NCBI GenBank assembly: GCA_963969495.1
Contig: OZ018335.1
Location: forward strand, 86,038,354-86,102,353
Source: Ceratothoa steindachneri
Lineage: Eukaryota; Arthropoda; Malacostraca; Isopoda; Cymothoidae
Length of the DNA stretch: 64,000 nt
Reading direction: 5' to 3'
The translations under genes were made by a program, and so were the position numbers. Shown here piece after piece: positions 11,629-23,025 of the stretch (position 1 is its first letter; each line of letters starts with the position of its first letter). Under the pieces are notes generated by a model that was given only the letters and a program-made list of their open reading frames with translations, was not told the origin of the DNA and ran no database searches.

Positions 11629-11646
11629 ATTTCCGCGGCCCATGAC

Positions 11647-12828
11647 GAGGAAGGTGGGAGCATAGTGTCCCCTAAAATATGTCCCTAACAGACAGGCTTC
11701 CAAGATTATCTTCCAATTTTCGTGCCCTAATTATTTAAATGATTACGACTTCTGAGGGCACGCATTTAGCAAAGATAACTATTACCCAAGAACAAAAATC
11801 GTGTTACACAGTATGTATAATCACTTATGCCAAAACAAATAAAATGATGGTGTATGGGCAGGGATGTAAATATGTGTAAACATTCAAAAATGTGTGCAAC
11901 AAAGAAATACATACCTAGACCGTCCAGCAAGACTCATTTTCGTTTCGACCATCGGTTTGGAAACAAATGAATTGCAATATACTGGCAGTAAAAATAAATA
12001 AATCAAGTTCTTCCATCCTTAATAAACACATTATTCCTATTATGTTTTAAAGTTTCTCTATTTTTAAAAATCTTTCCATTGTATTTACCTTTAGGAAATT
12101 CCGTTGGATTTGTCAAACGTCAAATCAAGTCGATTTATTCCATTTTTATTTCAAATCAAAATCTACCTAAATATGTCTCCCCTATCTGCTTTGCGTCATG
12201 ATGAAATTATTATATGTAATCCATCTAAATCAGCGTAATCCCCTAATAAATTCACTTTACACAACTTTCTCCTGAAAATAATATATATTGACAACAGTAG
12301 AGCTTATTTGTTGGATCACTATCACGCCACCAACACACTCTATCATAATGTTGAAAGTTAAATTTTCTTTTAAACCCTTTGTTCACTCTGGTCGAATTTA
12401 TTTGTAGTGTTTGCTTCAATTGTTTATAGGACACGCTTTTTCCATCAAGTTCATGAATTATTTAAAAATCTGTATAGGGAATCATTACCTAAGGTGCAAT
12501 ATATGTTAATTAATAATAATCTACTCAATTAAATATACACTTAAACATTACTGTATGTAAAACTATAAAAAGTTAAAACGCTATAAACATTAATTAATCG
12601 CAAATTCGTTGATAGTGATGATGAATAAAAGAGAGAATTTTTAATTTTGAATTTAAATTTAAAATTTAAATTCAAAAATTATTTTTTCTTTCCCAATATA
12701 TTGTAATTATTTCGGAAATCTGGAGAAAACTAAGTCTGTTTTACAGATAAACATAAAATTCCCTCAAATTCTGACTAGGCATCTTGATCTCTGTTTACGC
12801 TTATTAATTTATATACACTATTAATATA
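11647..12828. other. Unassigned AT-rich sequence
   Basis: No gene or known repeat is visible apart from an AT-rich palindrome at 12,645-12,677. Confidence 0.3.
12645..12677. repeat. Perfect AT-rich palindrome
   Basis: Two 16-bp arms, TTTTGAATTTAAATTT and its exact reverse complement, are separated by a single A. The sequence could form a hairpin or cruciform. It lies about 150 bp left of a Tc1-like element. Confidence 0.8.
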
Positions 12829-14031
12829 CACTGCCAAGCAAAATAAGAGAACCATTTTCATTTATTATAATAATCTAAATATATATTTCCATGGTACATA
12901 TTTATATTTTTTTTCAATATTTCATAAAATACAGTAGTGTATTCAGGAAATTATACTGAATAAACTAATAAAATAAAATAATGACACATGCAAAATCAGA
13001 GAACGATGTTTTGGGGAAAATTTTAGATGTTCCTTGAAATCATTTACCAACACTTTCCCAGTAGGTAAGAACTGTCCAACCACTATTGATGTCGTGCTCA
13101 CTCCCCTGACAATAAAATCAAAACCTATCATCTCCTGAAAACGTCATTGACCACGCAAAACTTCCTGTCGAGAAGACAGAGTTATGAGGCACCTCTCTAT
13201 TAAAGATACATTCCAGACTGCATCCTAAAAAAAATAGTGGCAAAGAATTGAACCGTTTCAGTGTTTCGTCGCCTCAGTGAAAGTGGTTTCAAAGCTCGTT
13301 TTCCGGCAATCAAATCAATCAGAAATAAGAAGAACCAGAAGGTAAAACTTAAATGTGCTGCAGCTAATGTTGTTTTGAGGGATGAAGATTAGAGAGAATT
13401 CGTCAGCGACGAAAGTAATTTTAATTTAGGGCAAGCTGATGGCAGACGATTTGCTAGACGTGCTGCCTTTGACAGACCTAAGCGTTAATGTGGTAGAAAG
13501 GCTCCTAAGCATGTAAGAGGTCCGCTAGTGCGAATAATTGGAAAAGTAAAGTCAGAATGTGAACCTAAACCCGAACAACAACATGTTATAACTTCGCTAC
13601 GAGCATCTCTGAAACAGGCAGCATTATTTATGCAAGACAACGCGCCATAGGATACCAAAAAGCGAGTAAAATACTATTTCTATCAAGAAGATATTGAAGT
13701 AATTAAGTAGCCTGCTCAGAGCCCAGACCTAAACCCTTCTGAGAACATCCTACAGAGCATTAGAGACAAAGTTCCAGAGCAGCAGTGTTCAACTGTGGCA
13801 GATTTATGGACGAGAAATGAGCAGGTAAGAAACAAAACAACATCACAACTTAGAAAGAAAACTGTGAGTTTCTATGGTCGTTGTTGTGCCAAAGTAATAG
13901 AAATCAAAGTCTCAAATATATCACATTAAGTTTTTGTAGTTTCATCGTTGAAAATCTTGCTTTATTTCTAGTGCATTCGCTTGCTAATAAATTTGGTGAA
14001 TGATCGTTCTCTTGTTTTGCACTTTTCAGTA
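12829..14031 (+). mobile_element. Tc1-like DNA transposon with both ends
   Basis: This is a ~1.2-kb element with imperfect terminal inverted repeats. The left end reads CACTGCCAAGCAAAATAAGA followed by GAACC. The right end, in reverse complement, reads TACTGAAAAGTGCAAAACAA followed by GAGAACG. A TA precedes the left end, fitting the TA target of the Tc1/mariner superfamily. Its transposase (13,150-13,930) is inactivated. Confidence 0.75.
13150..13930 (+). pseudogene. Tc1-like transposase, decayed
   Basis: This would cut and paste the surrounding element. All three regions of the DDE domain can be located in order on the plus strand. FVSDESNFNL (about 13,400) carries the first Asp, MQDNAP (about 13,630) the second, and AQSPDLNPSEN (about 13,715-13,745) the final Glu of a DD34E arrangement. 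Upstream, PRKTSCREDRV and LSIKDTFQTA (13,155-13,215) match the end of the paired helix-turn-helix region. At least four in-frame stops and several frameshifts are present, for example directly after QDNAP. The N-terminal DNA-binding start is not recognisable. The element is an old, dead copy with identifiable catalytic positions. Confidence 0.8.
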
Positions 14032-14514
14032 TTTTATTTTTAGTTTATTTAGTATAATTTCTAGAATATACGATTGTATCATATGAATTCATAAAATAGA
14101 TTAAATGCACGCCCTTATATATCATGAAAATTTTATTTACTTATTCATATTATTTTAAATAATTTAGTAAAATAATCGTTATACTATATCTTCTATTTAT
14201 TTATAAGTTTAAGTCATGCAAAGCCAGTTAATATGTCTTAGAAGACAATGTTTTTTTTATGGACACGATATACAAGTTTTCGTGCCAGGGTAGTCTTAAA
14301 AAGAAATTCCTTTTTCAATCCTCCATCAAATTCGTGACAATGCACCATATAATCAACATTTCTTTTGTTCATTTTGTTGGACACTATGAGGAAAAATTGT
14401 AAAAATTATATCATTATATTTAAATAATATTCATGCAAGAAAATAGTTATGACAAATGGTACATTGCAATATGTAAACTGGTAAGAACTGAATTGTTCTC
14501 AAACATTTTCAGAG
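14032..14514. other. Unassigned AT-rich sequence
   Basis: Nothing is recognised between the Tc1-like element and the purine tract. Confidence 0.3.
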
Positions 14515-14600
14515 AAATAGAAAGAAACAAATAAAAAGAGAAAAATAAAGAAATAAAGAAAGAAAGAAAGAAAAAAGAAAAAGAAAAGTATATTTAAAGT
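14515..14600. repeat. Purine-rich GAAA/AAAG low-complexity tract
   Basis: The tract consists of imperfect AAAGAAA-type repeats with almost no pyrimidines on the plus strand. Confidence 0.8.
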
Positions 14601-14879
14601 ATGAAATAAATAAATTTAAATAGTAAATAGCATCTAACTAACTTAAAAATACAAATGAATTTAATATTTTATGACTTGATATGAATTTCAATGCTAAATA
14701 TATTTTTACGTTTTCTATATACATATATGTGTGCATGCAAACATATTCGTGAATATTCTGAGAGATTTTGCCAATCCGACCTTATTTTCTTTTACTCTTC
14801 ATATATTACCAAATTTCTTACTCCAAACAAATAGAGGCTCATTACTGGATTCAATTTCTAGGCAGTCTTTGAGTTTTCA

Positions 14880-15200
14880 GCCGGGTCGGACTGATCCAAT
14901 TTTGTGTGGGACTAGATTCATAATCACGATCTGTATTTCTCCACGGGCAAAAGGAGCGCACAATTGCTGAGCTCAAGGTTGAAATCGAAGGTGGGATAGC
15001 AGGCATCGAGCCAAACATCCATGAGAGAGTTATATGCAGACTAAGTGCAGGTGTGAACATGGCCGATATTGTATTCCATACCTAAACAGCAGATTTAATT
15101 CATTAGAAATATGCAAAAGATTATCATATTTATAGCTATTTCTTTTGATTATTAACCTCTACAATTCGGTGCCATTTATGGAACACCCTTTATAAACCCA
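14880..15200 (+). pseudogene. Mariner-like transposase C-terminus and terminal repeat
   Basis: A short frame reads ERTIAELKVEIEGGIAGIEP and later NMADIVFHT (about 14,950-15,080). This is the characteristic last ~45 residues of a mariner-like transposase family. About 100 bp downstream, ATGGAACACCCTTTATA near 15,178-15,195 resembles the terminal repeat of such elements. The catalytic domain and the 5' end are not recognisable, so only the 3' end of the element survives. Confidence 0.6.
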
Positions 15201-16883
15201 TGGTTGTCTTTCAGCCTTCAGACCGTAGCTTTATTCATATTGATCGTCAAATGCTCGTACCACGGTGTATACTACTGCAAGAATTATATTTAAACATTAA
15301 CACCAACTAAATAGATAATCTGCCACCTGAACCTTAGAGAATGTTTTGGAAACTGGCCTACAGGTGTGCAACATACCTAGTGAAGAAAAGCTCACCGTCC
15401 GTCCTGAAAATAAGTGAGTCGAATGAGGCCATCTTCCTTCCCTCCCACCTTATTCCAATGAAGCACAATTTAATCTAACAGAAATCCTTTTCACTTTTAT
15501 GAAATACTTTACTCTGGCAATAGCGACACCTTTTAGAACTCGCCCTCGAACTCAGAACAAGCTCATACCAGCACAGTTTGCTAGCTAGACTTTTTGAATC
15601 TACATGTCTCCCGCTGGGCTTTCACTAGGCTCGTTGATATGACATTGGATTTCTGACGCCGAAGCAGTGGTTTGATCACTGTTAACCGATGCAAAAATAT
15701 CAATGGCGTTATGAGTTGGCCGCCATGGGGCGGATGCGTTGATACTTACCGCCGAAGTTCCATCCGCAAAATCATGCACATAGGCAATCACGCACGGCTA
15801 CCATTTCCCTCCCCTCTTCGCATCCTCCAAATTCACTAACGTCTCTGTTCCAAAACCGTCCCAATGGATTACTACTATAATCTCTCTCTTTCTCTGTAAC
15901 TTTCTTTTTATGGAGATTAATAAGTGTAAAACTTTTACTTTGGCTTAGTCATTTCTATGGTAGTTTCTTAATTGTTGTTTCTATTACACCCAAACGACAT
16001 TCTCTCTCTCCTATCCTCTCTATGTGGTGGTCTATTAATTCTAGTTATATTAGACCCGACCGTATTCATTTAGACTACATGAAGACTTTCAATTAACTTT
16101 TAATCATTAGTCTAAATTAAGTAGAGGATATGTTATTCATGTCTCGGTTTGACTGCTATTAATGATGTAATTTATCGTTTATACATTTCAGAAGTCTATT
16201 TATTCTATTGCCTTCTGTTTCTTTTTAAAATACCTCAGAAGAAGGAGAGAAGGCGTGGAAATAGAGAGTTTGGCAACTAAATACTGATCAATCATAGGGG
16301 AAATCAGAGGAGCTTTACAGTCAGCATTATAATTCTCTATTTAGTAATTTATTTATATCAACAGAACTTCATTTATTTGTTAGTATCAATAAAATATTTT
16401 TGGTTTAAAACCATCAATGTTAGAAGGACTATATTTCTTCTTCCAACTAGATCTCGCCTTCACTCTTACTAATTTAGGTTTAATTTTTAATTAATTCAAT
16501 ACAATAAACCCCTAAAAGGATGGAGCTGGAGTAAACTGCAAGTAAATTGCCCGAATGACTACCAGAGTATTGGGATGATAGAAATCCGAAAGAAACTTAC
16601 TCTGGTTAAACAAACTCAGGTCGATAGCGAAAACGGGATTCCTTATGACATATTCCTCTCAAAAGTAACGATTTCGCTTACAACATAAAATAAATTCGAT
16701 ACACAAAGGCCTGTTTTTAGTAAACCTTGTTCTACAGAATAACCTTCATGATAAAATATAGAGCCTCTTGAGTGGAATTCAAGAATATTAATAAAATTTA
16801 TATTCTCACAAGGTAATAACTATCAATAATTTTTAAAAGGAACTGATAAAACAGTATAATATAGTACGGAAAGAAAATACTGT
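15201..16883. other. Unassigned AT-rich sequence
   Basis: No gene, RNA or repeat family is recognised. A 63-codon minus-strand frame at 15,600-15,791 has no visible motif. Confidence 0.3.
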
Positions 16884-17215
16884 ATTTGATTTGATCTACT
16901 GTAGGAAGGAAGAACATTTGCACACATAATTAAATTCATCCCCTATGAGAACAAAGTTCCATTTCTGTACTTATTGATTTGATCTACTGTAGGAAGGAAG
17001 AATATATATTCATATAATTGATTTCATCCTACATAGGAAGAAAGGTCAATAATGTACTTAATTGGTTTCAACTGCTGTAGGAAGGAAGAAAAAATGATTT
17101 CATCGCCTATAGGAAGGAAGGATAATTGCTTTACTCAATGGATTTAATCTGCTCTAGGAAGGAAGAACAAATGTTAACACAAGTGATTTCATCCCCTAAA
17201 GTAAGTAACGACTAT
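16884..17215. repeat. Minisatellite with a ctgtaggaaggaagaa core
   Basis: Six or more imperfect units of variable length (roughly 40-90 bp) each contain GATTTxATCx(C/A)CTGTAGGAAGGAAGAA-like sequence, for example near 16,890, 16,976 and 17,060. The array is non-coding. Confidence 0.75.
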
Positions 17216-17639
17216 CCGTCCTAAAATGATTTGAAGTGCTCTATAAAGCAAGAATATATTTGGCTATAATGTTCACCACTAGCTGAGATTATAAGATAGC
17301 AAAATAAAAAAAAATATTTGTAGCAACTATCGCTTTAAATAGAAGAAAATATACATGAGGTAATATGGAATACTTACTTATAAATAATTTGTATTAGAGA
17401 GATTTTTATATTAGATATTAAAGAGCTAAGAGTAATATAAGAACTGACAGAATCATTACTTGATTCTTCCGAGCACCACTCTCAGCCCTCACAACAGATG
17501 AAATATTGATAGTTTTGATGGAGTTAAACAGGTTTTTATTATTTAAACATATGATATGTGTTTTATTTATAATGATAATCAATGTGGCCGGCCTCGGTGG
17601 CGATTACTCGCTGCAGGCGGCACCTACTAGTCCACAGGC
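17216..17639. other. Unassigned sequence
   Basis: No gene is recognised. GGCCTCGGTGGCGATTAC near 17,591 resembles the head of some tRNA-like repeats but lacks a B box. Confidence 0.25.
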
Positions 17640-18500
17640 GGGTGAGAAAGGACATCAGTTCGTCAACGTTATTGGCCCTAACCTTACAGTCCTTTCTCTC
17701 GACATGTGCCAACAAGCTGTATGGAGGGGATTGAGATTAGGCTCCTGAGTGGCCAAAAATCATTCGACCAGAAATTCAAGTTTGAGCCAACCACTATTGC
17801 ATGGTTTTGACAGTGCGGGCGAAGGCGCCGTCCTGCTGAGAGACATACTCCGCCTTCGTCGTGATCTTTCTTACCGAGTGCAAGAATTTCGTGGCCAAGA
17901 TGTCTCTGGAATCCGCTGTATTGAGTTTGTAACCGGGCACAAACCACACTAGGGGCATTTTCTTGCCATTTGCCGCGACGACGCCGAGAATCGTCATAGG
18001 GGCCAGGTGCTTGGTTTTTGATCTTGGACACGCAGTGGACTTTGGAAACATACTGGCCGAAGCTTAAGATGCATTAGTTCTGCTTGTTGAGAACGGATCG
18101 ACCTTGAAAGTTTTTCATCAGAAGGCGACGACTGCGCTCTTAAGGTTGTTATTGTATATAATTTTTTAACACAGGTCTTTCCACACACTTCAAACTCTTC
18201 TTGCCCTCTTAATTTATGTCTCTGGACACCTTGGCCATCGAAATGTTCTTCTTTATCACCAGCATGGTCATTTTGAGGTTCAAAGCACTTTGGAAAGACT
18301 CTCTCGCAGCCAAACGTTTGGCAAATTGAGAACTTCCCCGTTCTTGAGCCGTTCTGCGACTCTGTGGACGAAGATCTGGCTGACGTTGAGCCGCTTGGCA
18401 ATGGTGGACTTGTTTTGGGCCGCACACTGGAAGGTAGTGAGATGGAAACTTTTTACTTTCATCTTGAGACAACTGCACACAATGGTAAAAACGTTTCAAT
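17640..18500 (-). pseudogene. Tc1/mariner-superfamily transposase, decayed
   Basis: Read on the minus strand, an N-terminal helix-turn-helix (STIAKRLNVSQIFVHRVAER, about 18,415-18,350) is followed by a basic linker. The DDE domain then appears in pieces. These are MILGVVAANGKKMPLVWFVP with GYKLNTADSRDILATKFLH (about 17,998-17,880), then AEYVSQQDGAFARTVKTMQ (about 17,850-17,795) holding the second catalytic Asp, then FGH-type sequence and SLLAHVERKD near 17,690. The family pattern is QQDGAPAHT and PPxSPDLNPLDY; the latter survives only as a scrambled LISIPSIQL-like stretch. At least three frameshifts break it. Terminal repeats were not established; a GGAAACCACTTT motif just outside (18,650-18,670) may mark the 5' end. 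Confidence 0.7.
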
Positions 18501-19324
18501 TACAGTTGCTGGAGCAGTAGAACTTAAGTTTGTATGACAGAACTTTTTCGATAACACACGTAAAGCTTTCGAAAGATTAAAAAACACACGAATGTAACAG
18601 AACTTTTGCAAAACCAGGTATGTGGTGGCTAGAAATTGCTGTGGTGACCTGTGGTTGGGAAACCACTTTAAAGTCTAGTTCTTCACTGACCAAGAAAGAC
18701 TTAAGAAAACCTTTTATTTAGGTGATATAAAACCTTTTCTATATCTAACTCGACAATTAATATTTCAAATTATTAGTTTCCCATCTAAACGCACATACTA
18801 TGTGAATTTTGGAATCTAAATGCAGAAATTTCATAAATCCTCTATAAATAGTGCCAACAGAAATCATCATTATATTACTTGATCACTTACCACTACCACT
18901 CCCACATATTCTAATTTAGAAAATAGCCTTAGTAGAATAAAATATTAATATATAAACCCTAACCTAAATCACTCTTCTTCAGTAATAATTAATATTATTA
19001 TCACCAAACGTAACCATAATAGACTCAGAATAGATGTAGAACTCTACAAATGAAATCATGGAGAATCTACGTGCTAAAGAAGTGGATTCAAGGAACTTCG
19101 CATTTCAATGGGAAAATAGGATTGATGAAAAATAGAATTGAAATGAGGAAGTGCACACAAAGGGGCAGAAAATATACACAAATATCAAGTAAAATCAAAC
19201 CGAAAATATTCTCGCTTTGAATAAATACAATAGAATAAAGGGTGAGTTTAGTGGGCTCAATGAGCTTGTAGGCAAACGAGGGAAAAAATAAATTTTCCAT
19301 TTACTACTCGATCCTGATGAAGAA
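18501..19324. other. Unassigned AT-rich sequence
   Basis: Apart from the GGAAACCACTTT motif at 18,650-18,670, nothing is recognised. Confidence 0.3.
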
Positions 19325-19962
19325 TTGAGGTGGTTGCACGAGTTAGCTGGATGAGGTGGTTGGAAGGGTTGGTTAGAGGAGTTGGTTAGATGGCTTGGTT
19401 GGGGAAGTTAGTTGGAGGAGCTGATTGGAAGAGTTGGTTGGAGCAGTTGGCTGGAAAGGTTGGTTGGAGGTGTTGGCTGGAGGAGTTGGTTGGAGGAGTT
19501 GTTAAAAAAATTGGTTGGAGAAGGTGGTTTGAGGAGTTTTTGGAGGAGATGGTTGGAAGGGTTGGTTGGAGGAGTTGGTTGAAGGAGTTGGTTAGACGGG
19601 TCGGTTGGGAAAATTGGTTGGGGAAGTTGGTTGGAGAAGCTGGTTAGAAAGGTTGGTTGAAGGAGTTATTTGGAGGAATTAGATGGAGGAGTTGGTTAGA
19701 GGAGTTGTTGGAAGAGTTGGTTGGAGAAGGTGGTTTGAGGAGTTGTTGGAGGAGTTGTTTGGAAGAGTTGGTTGGAGGAGTTGGTTGGAAGGGTTGGTTG
19801 GAGGTGTTGGCTGAAAGAGTTGGTTAGAGTTGTTGGTTGGAGGAGTTGGTGGGAGGAATTAGTTGAAGGAATTGGGTGGAGTAGTTGGTTGGAGTAGTTG
19901 TTCGAGGAGTTGGTTGGAGAAAGTGGTTTGAGTTGTTGGAGGAGTTATTTGGATCAATTGGT
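19325..19962. repeat. G-rich 13-bp minisatellite
   Basis: About 640 bp of imperfect copies of GTTGGTTGGAGGA, roughly fifty units. Because 13 is not a multiple of 3, an open frame of 85 codons (19,390-19,647) is a by-product with a 13-residue periodicity. Dense GG pairs on the plus strand give it potential to form two-tier G-quadruplexes. Confidence 0.9.
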
Positions 19963-20429
19963 GGGACTCAGCGCATTTACTTTATTCCCCGTATCTTATT
20001 CCTCTAGTGATCAAATGAATATACTTCTGCCAATCAAATAGCCATAATTAATCACTTGATTCGAAATATTTATTTATTTCAATTTTAAAAGTAAATTTCA
20101 TAACACGAAGAGTCGTGTTTCAATTGTCTTGTAAAAATAAGTTAGATTAGTTCGTTATTCCTTTGCTTGAGTGCTAGTCATTACAAATTTAATGTTCATT
20201 CATATAGACTACGATACTCGAGCTACATAAATATTTTGGCTACATGTATTTTTAGATAAACCATAATTTTAAATCCTGTTGTAAAAATGTACCCTCTCTA
20301 GCTCGCTCGCCGATCGGATTCTCTGACAATTCTAGAGATATCGGTCTTTCCTTTCTCAGTTAATTCGATTTAAAATTGTATGTTGCTAATCTTAGGAAAT
20401 TTGGTTTTACTCTTCTTTCTCTGTAACCT
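19963..20429. other. Unassigned AT-rich sequence
   Basis: Nothing is recognised. Confidence 0.3.
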
Positions 20430-20970
20430 CAGTCATATTGAACCCCACTTTGACTGAAACAGTTTTCAGATAGCAATCCATTCTTTTGTTACCTCCGTCT
20501 TGATTGCTCTAACTTTCTTCTCACTGGATCTCTCAACATTGCAATTCGCCCCCTTCAACTTGTCCAAAACTTTGCGGCTCGATTTCTCCTTCTTCGAAGT
20601 TTGTTCTTCTGTGCCACACTCCTACTACGTTAGCACTGAACTGGCTGCCCATTGAAATTTGAATTCCTTTTACAGCCTTCCACACATTTAAAATTCTAAA
20701 CACCGCAAATCACCCTTAACTGTTTTTCGCACTGGCTGTGCCCAGACTACAAAGAGCCCTTCTCTGGTGATTTGCCCTTCTGCTTTAGGGTCATCGCACT
20801 CGTCTTTTATTGTGTTGCATGGGTGACCGTGCCTTCTCTGTATTTGCCTCTCAGCTGTGTAATGGTCCATGCTATACACTCCACTTCCTCCTGTGACACT
20901 TTCGAGCGGGCTCCAAATCCCCCTTTCCTCGTCGATGGGCGAGCGCCATGAGAAAATTATTGGAGGTAAT
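20430..20970 (+). pseudogene. L2/CR1-like LINE ORF2 tail (second family)
   Basis: Frame-broken plus-strand pieces match the conserved C-terminal region downstream of the reverse transcriptase in L2/Rex1-type LINEs. These include LDCSNFLLTG, RPLQLVQNFAARFLL, an LHWLPIKFRI-like stretch near 20,640 and GDRAFSVFASQLCNG near 20,820-20,860. The family pattern is DYCNSLL, LQxVQNxAARL, LHWLPVxxRI and GDRAFSVxAPxLWN. It differs from the LINE at 47,790-51,909, so a separate family is present. It is 5'-truncated and heavily mutated. Confidence 0.7.
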
Positions 20971-23025
20971 TTGATGTGGGGAGTAAGTGACATAGCTACT
21001 TATATTTGGCAAAAGTGGCGTCACCTGGTTCTTAGGTTAGTTTCTATTTTTCCCTTTTTACTTTTTTTTGGGGGGGTGGGGACAAGTATTTGCGGCTATT
21101 AGTTGCAATTAAAACATCAACATTGCTCGTGGAAAAATTAAGTTTTCCATACCAATTATTCGACGGCAATGTTTAAAAAACGCGATACTACCTATTATCT
21201 GCATGCCTGAGACTCGAATAATTTAGATGTTTAGTTAAAACTCACGCTATCTACTTGAAGTCTGTTGCTCTCACCCGGGTACTCTCGTTTGCCTGCCCGC
21301 CCGCCTGCTCACGCACCCTCTTTCTCGCCCTGCCGCACTACTGTTATGCGAAAATCGTTCTCTGTTAATCTTTTATGATAGACTACAAAATTAAAATAAA
21401 CCTTATCTTTTATACCTACAAACTTTTAATTGAGTAATTTAACTCAAGCTGATAACTTAATTTGTTCAAGATAGTTTTTTATACCCAGACAACGCCGGCT
21501 ATCTTTGATAGTTTGTTATAAACATTTTTTTACACCTCTCAAGAATGCAGAAATTCACAGACATTTCTAATTTCTAAATGTATTCGATGTGTTCAATTCA
21601 GAAACATACTGTTACATCAATAAAATTATCAACGAAACTGCGTTCACTTCCGTTCAACTAGTGCATCATCTAGTGACCTTTTCGAGCAGGTGAAAATTAG
21701 CAAAGTGCTGTAACGTCAAATGTAAATGTTAAGATAGCCAATTGAAACGCTTCTTTTTGATATAATAGTTTAGTTTATTGGATAGTCACTTGGCTTAAAG
21801 GAGGGCCCCCCACTCCTGCCTGAAGCAGTAGGCTGTGTTTATTCTAAATTTCAATTTTCATTAATGAGAGGAGCTAAGATGTTGCAGCACGAATTATGAA
21901 TTCTAAAGATATTTTTGTTAATTTAATATAATTTACTCCTGTTTGGTTATGATGAGCTACTTAAATGTTGACTTTCTTTACTGTTTAGGGATATTAAATG
22001 AAAATTATTATATTAATAATTATATCTAATTCCTGGTTCTTTTTTACTATTTCACTAGTTGAAAAATATTCGTCAGTGTGCTGAAGATTACATGGACGTC
22101 AGTGCTTCCCTCCTAACAAGTCGGAATTGACCTTATATAGACCTTATATAGATTTCAATAACCGTTTGGGGATCCTCCCAGTATCGTGGAAGGATTGGTG
22201 TTGACTAACTAACTAACACTCACACATATGAGCAACTTAATTGGAACTAGTGGAGAGTACTTGCTCTCTGAACTTCCACCTATGAGTGTCGTTCTTAAAT
22301 ATGCAATATTGCTCAAAGAACAAATTCGTGTGGATAGGAGAAACTACCTACCAGCCAGTATTGTAAAAGGACATTTACTCTAAATTGCTCAAAAAGCGAT
22401 AAGGAGCGAACAGTTCATTTGTAGCCCTCGTTGAATATTGACGAATCACGATCTTAAACAAGATCCAAGGGAACTGGGAGCACGCCAAATACATAACATT
22501 TGCGAAAGAAAGGCTACATGTCAAAGAGGTTTTCATTCCAAAACTTGTCAAGCTTTTTTGCCATCCCCATTCTAAGTGTAAAATTGCTCTTTGTCGTTAA
22601 TTTGGCTACCTTGTTTGCAAAAACGAAACTCACATTAGTTGTACACGTCCCAGGGAGAGGAAAATCCAGGTGAAAGAACTTTCTTTCCTTAAAGGTCAGA
22701 GTCAAATGCTTGGTTCTATTAGACCCCATCAGATTGGCTTGCCAAACCTACCTGAGCAAAACAGATAAGTCAACAAACAAGCAGAAGCAGCAATAAGATA
22801 GCAAAAGATGAGTTGCTGAATATAAATACAAGTAAGCAGGCAAATGTTTCAATGCCATCAAGTGACTTGCTTTTTTCTGATGGGGAAAATTAAGGACAAA
22901 GAGCTCATGCTCAAGATGAAAAGCATGAAAGTTATTAAGTGACAATAAAAATACATATCACATCTTCAACATACAATAAAAGCCACACATTATAAATACC
23001 TCATATTGTATTTATAGTATCAATT
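20971..23025. other. Unassigned sequence upstream of the 23-kb pseudogene
   Basis: No clear gene is seen. A short GACCTTATATA motif is doubled near 22,130-22,152. The last 300 bp may hold the N-terminal part of the pseudogene that follows (for example MPSSDLLFSDGEN at about 22,852-22,892), but this is uncertain. Confidence 0.3.

Larger units (their letters stand above)
11420..11646 (-). mobile_element. tRNA-derived SINE
   Basis: The minus strand begins with a tRNA-like head (about 11,646-11,570). It carries an A box, TGGCGAGTTGGG, and a B box, GGGTTCAATCTC, about 30 bp apart, as in RNA polymerase III internal promoters. A tRNA-unrelated body follows to about 11,420. The head has no complete acceptor stem pairing, so it is a SINE and not a tRNA gene. 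The 3' end is not sharply defined. Confidence 0.55.

Noticed and set aside
17591..17640. Possible tRNA-like head GGCCTCGGTGGCG
   Set aside because: It resembles an A-box region of some SINEs, but no B box or second copy is seen.
19390..19647. 85-codon Trp/Gly/Val-rich frame
   Set aside because: It is a translation of the 13-bp minisatellite; the periodic residues follow from the DNA repeat.
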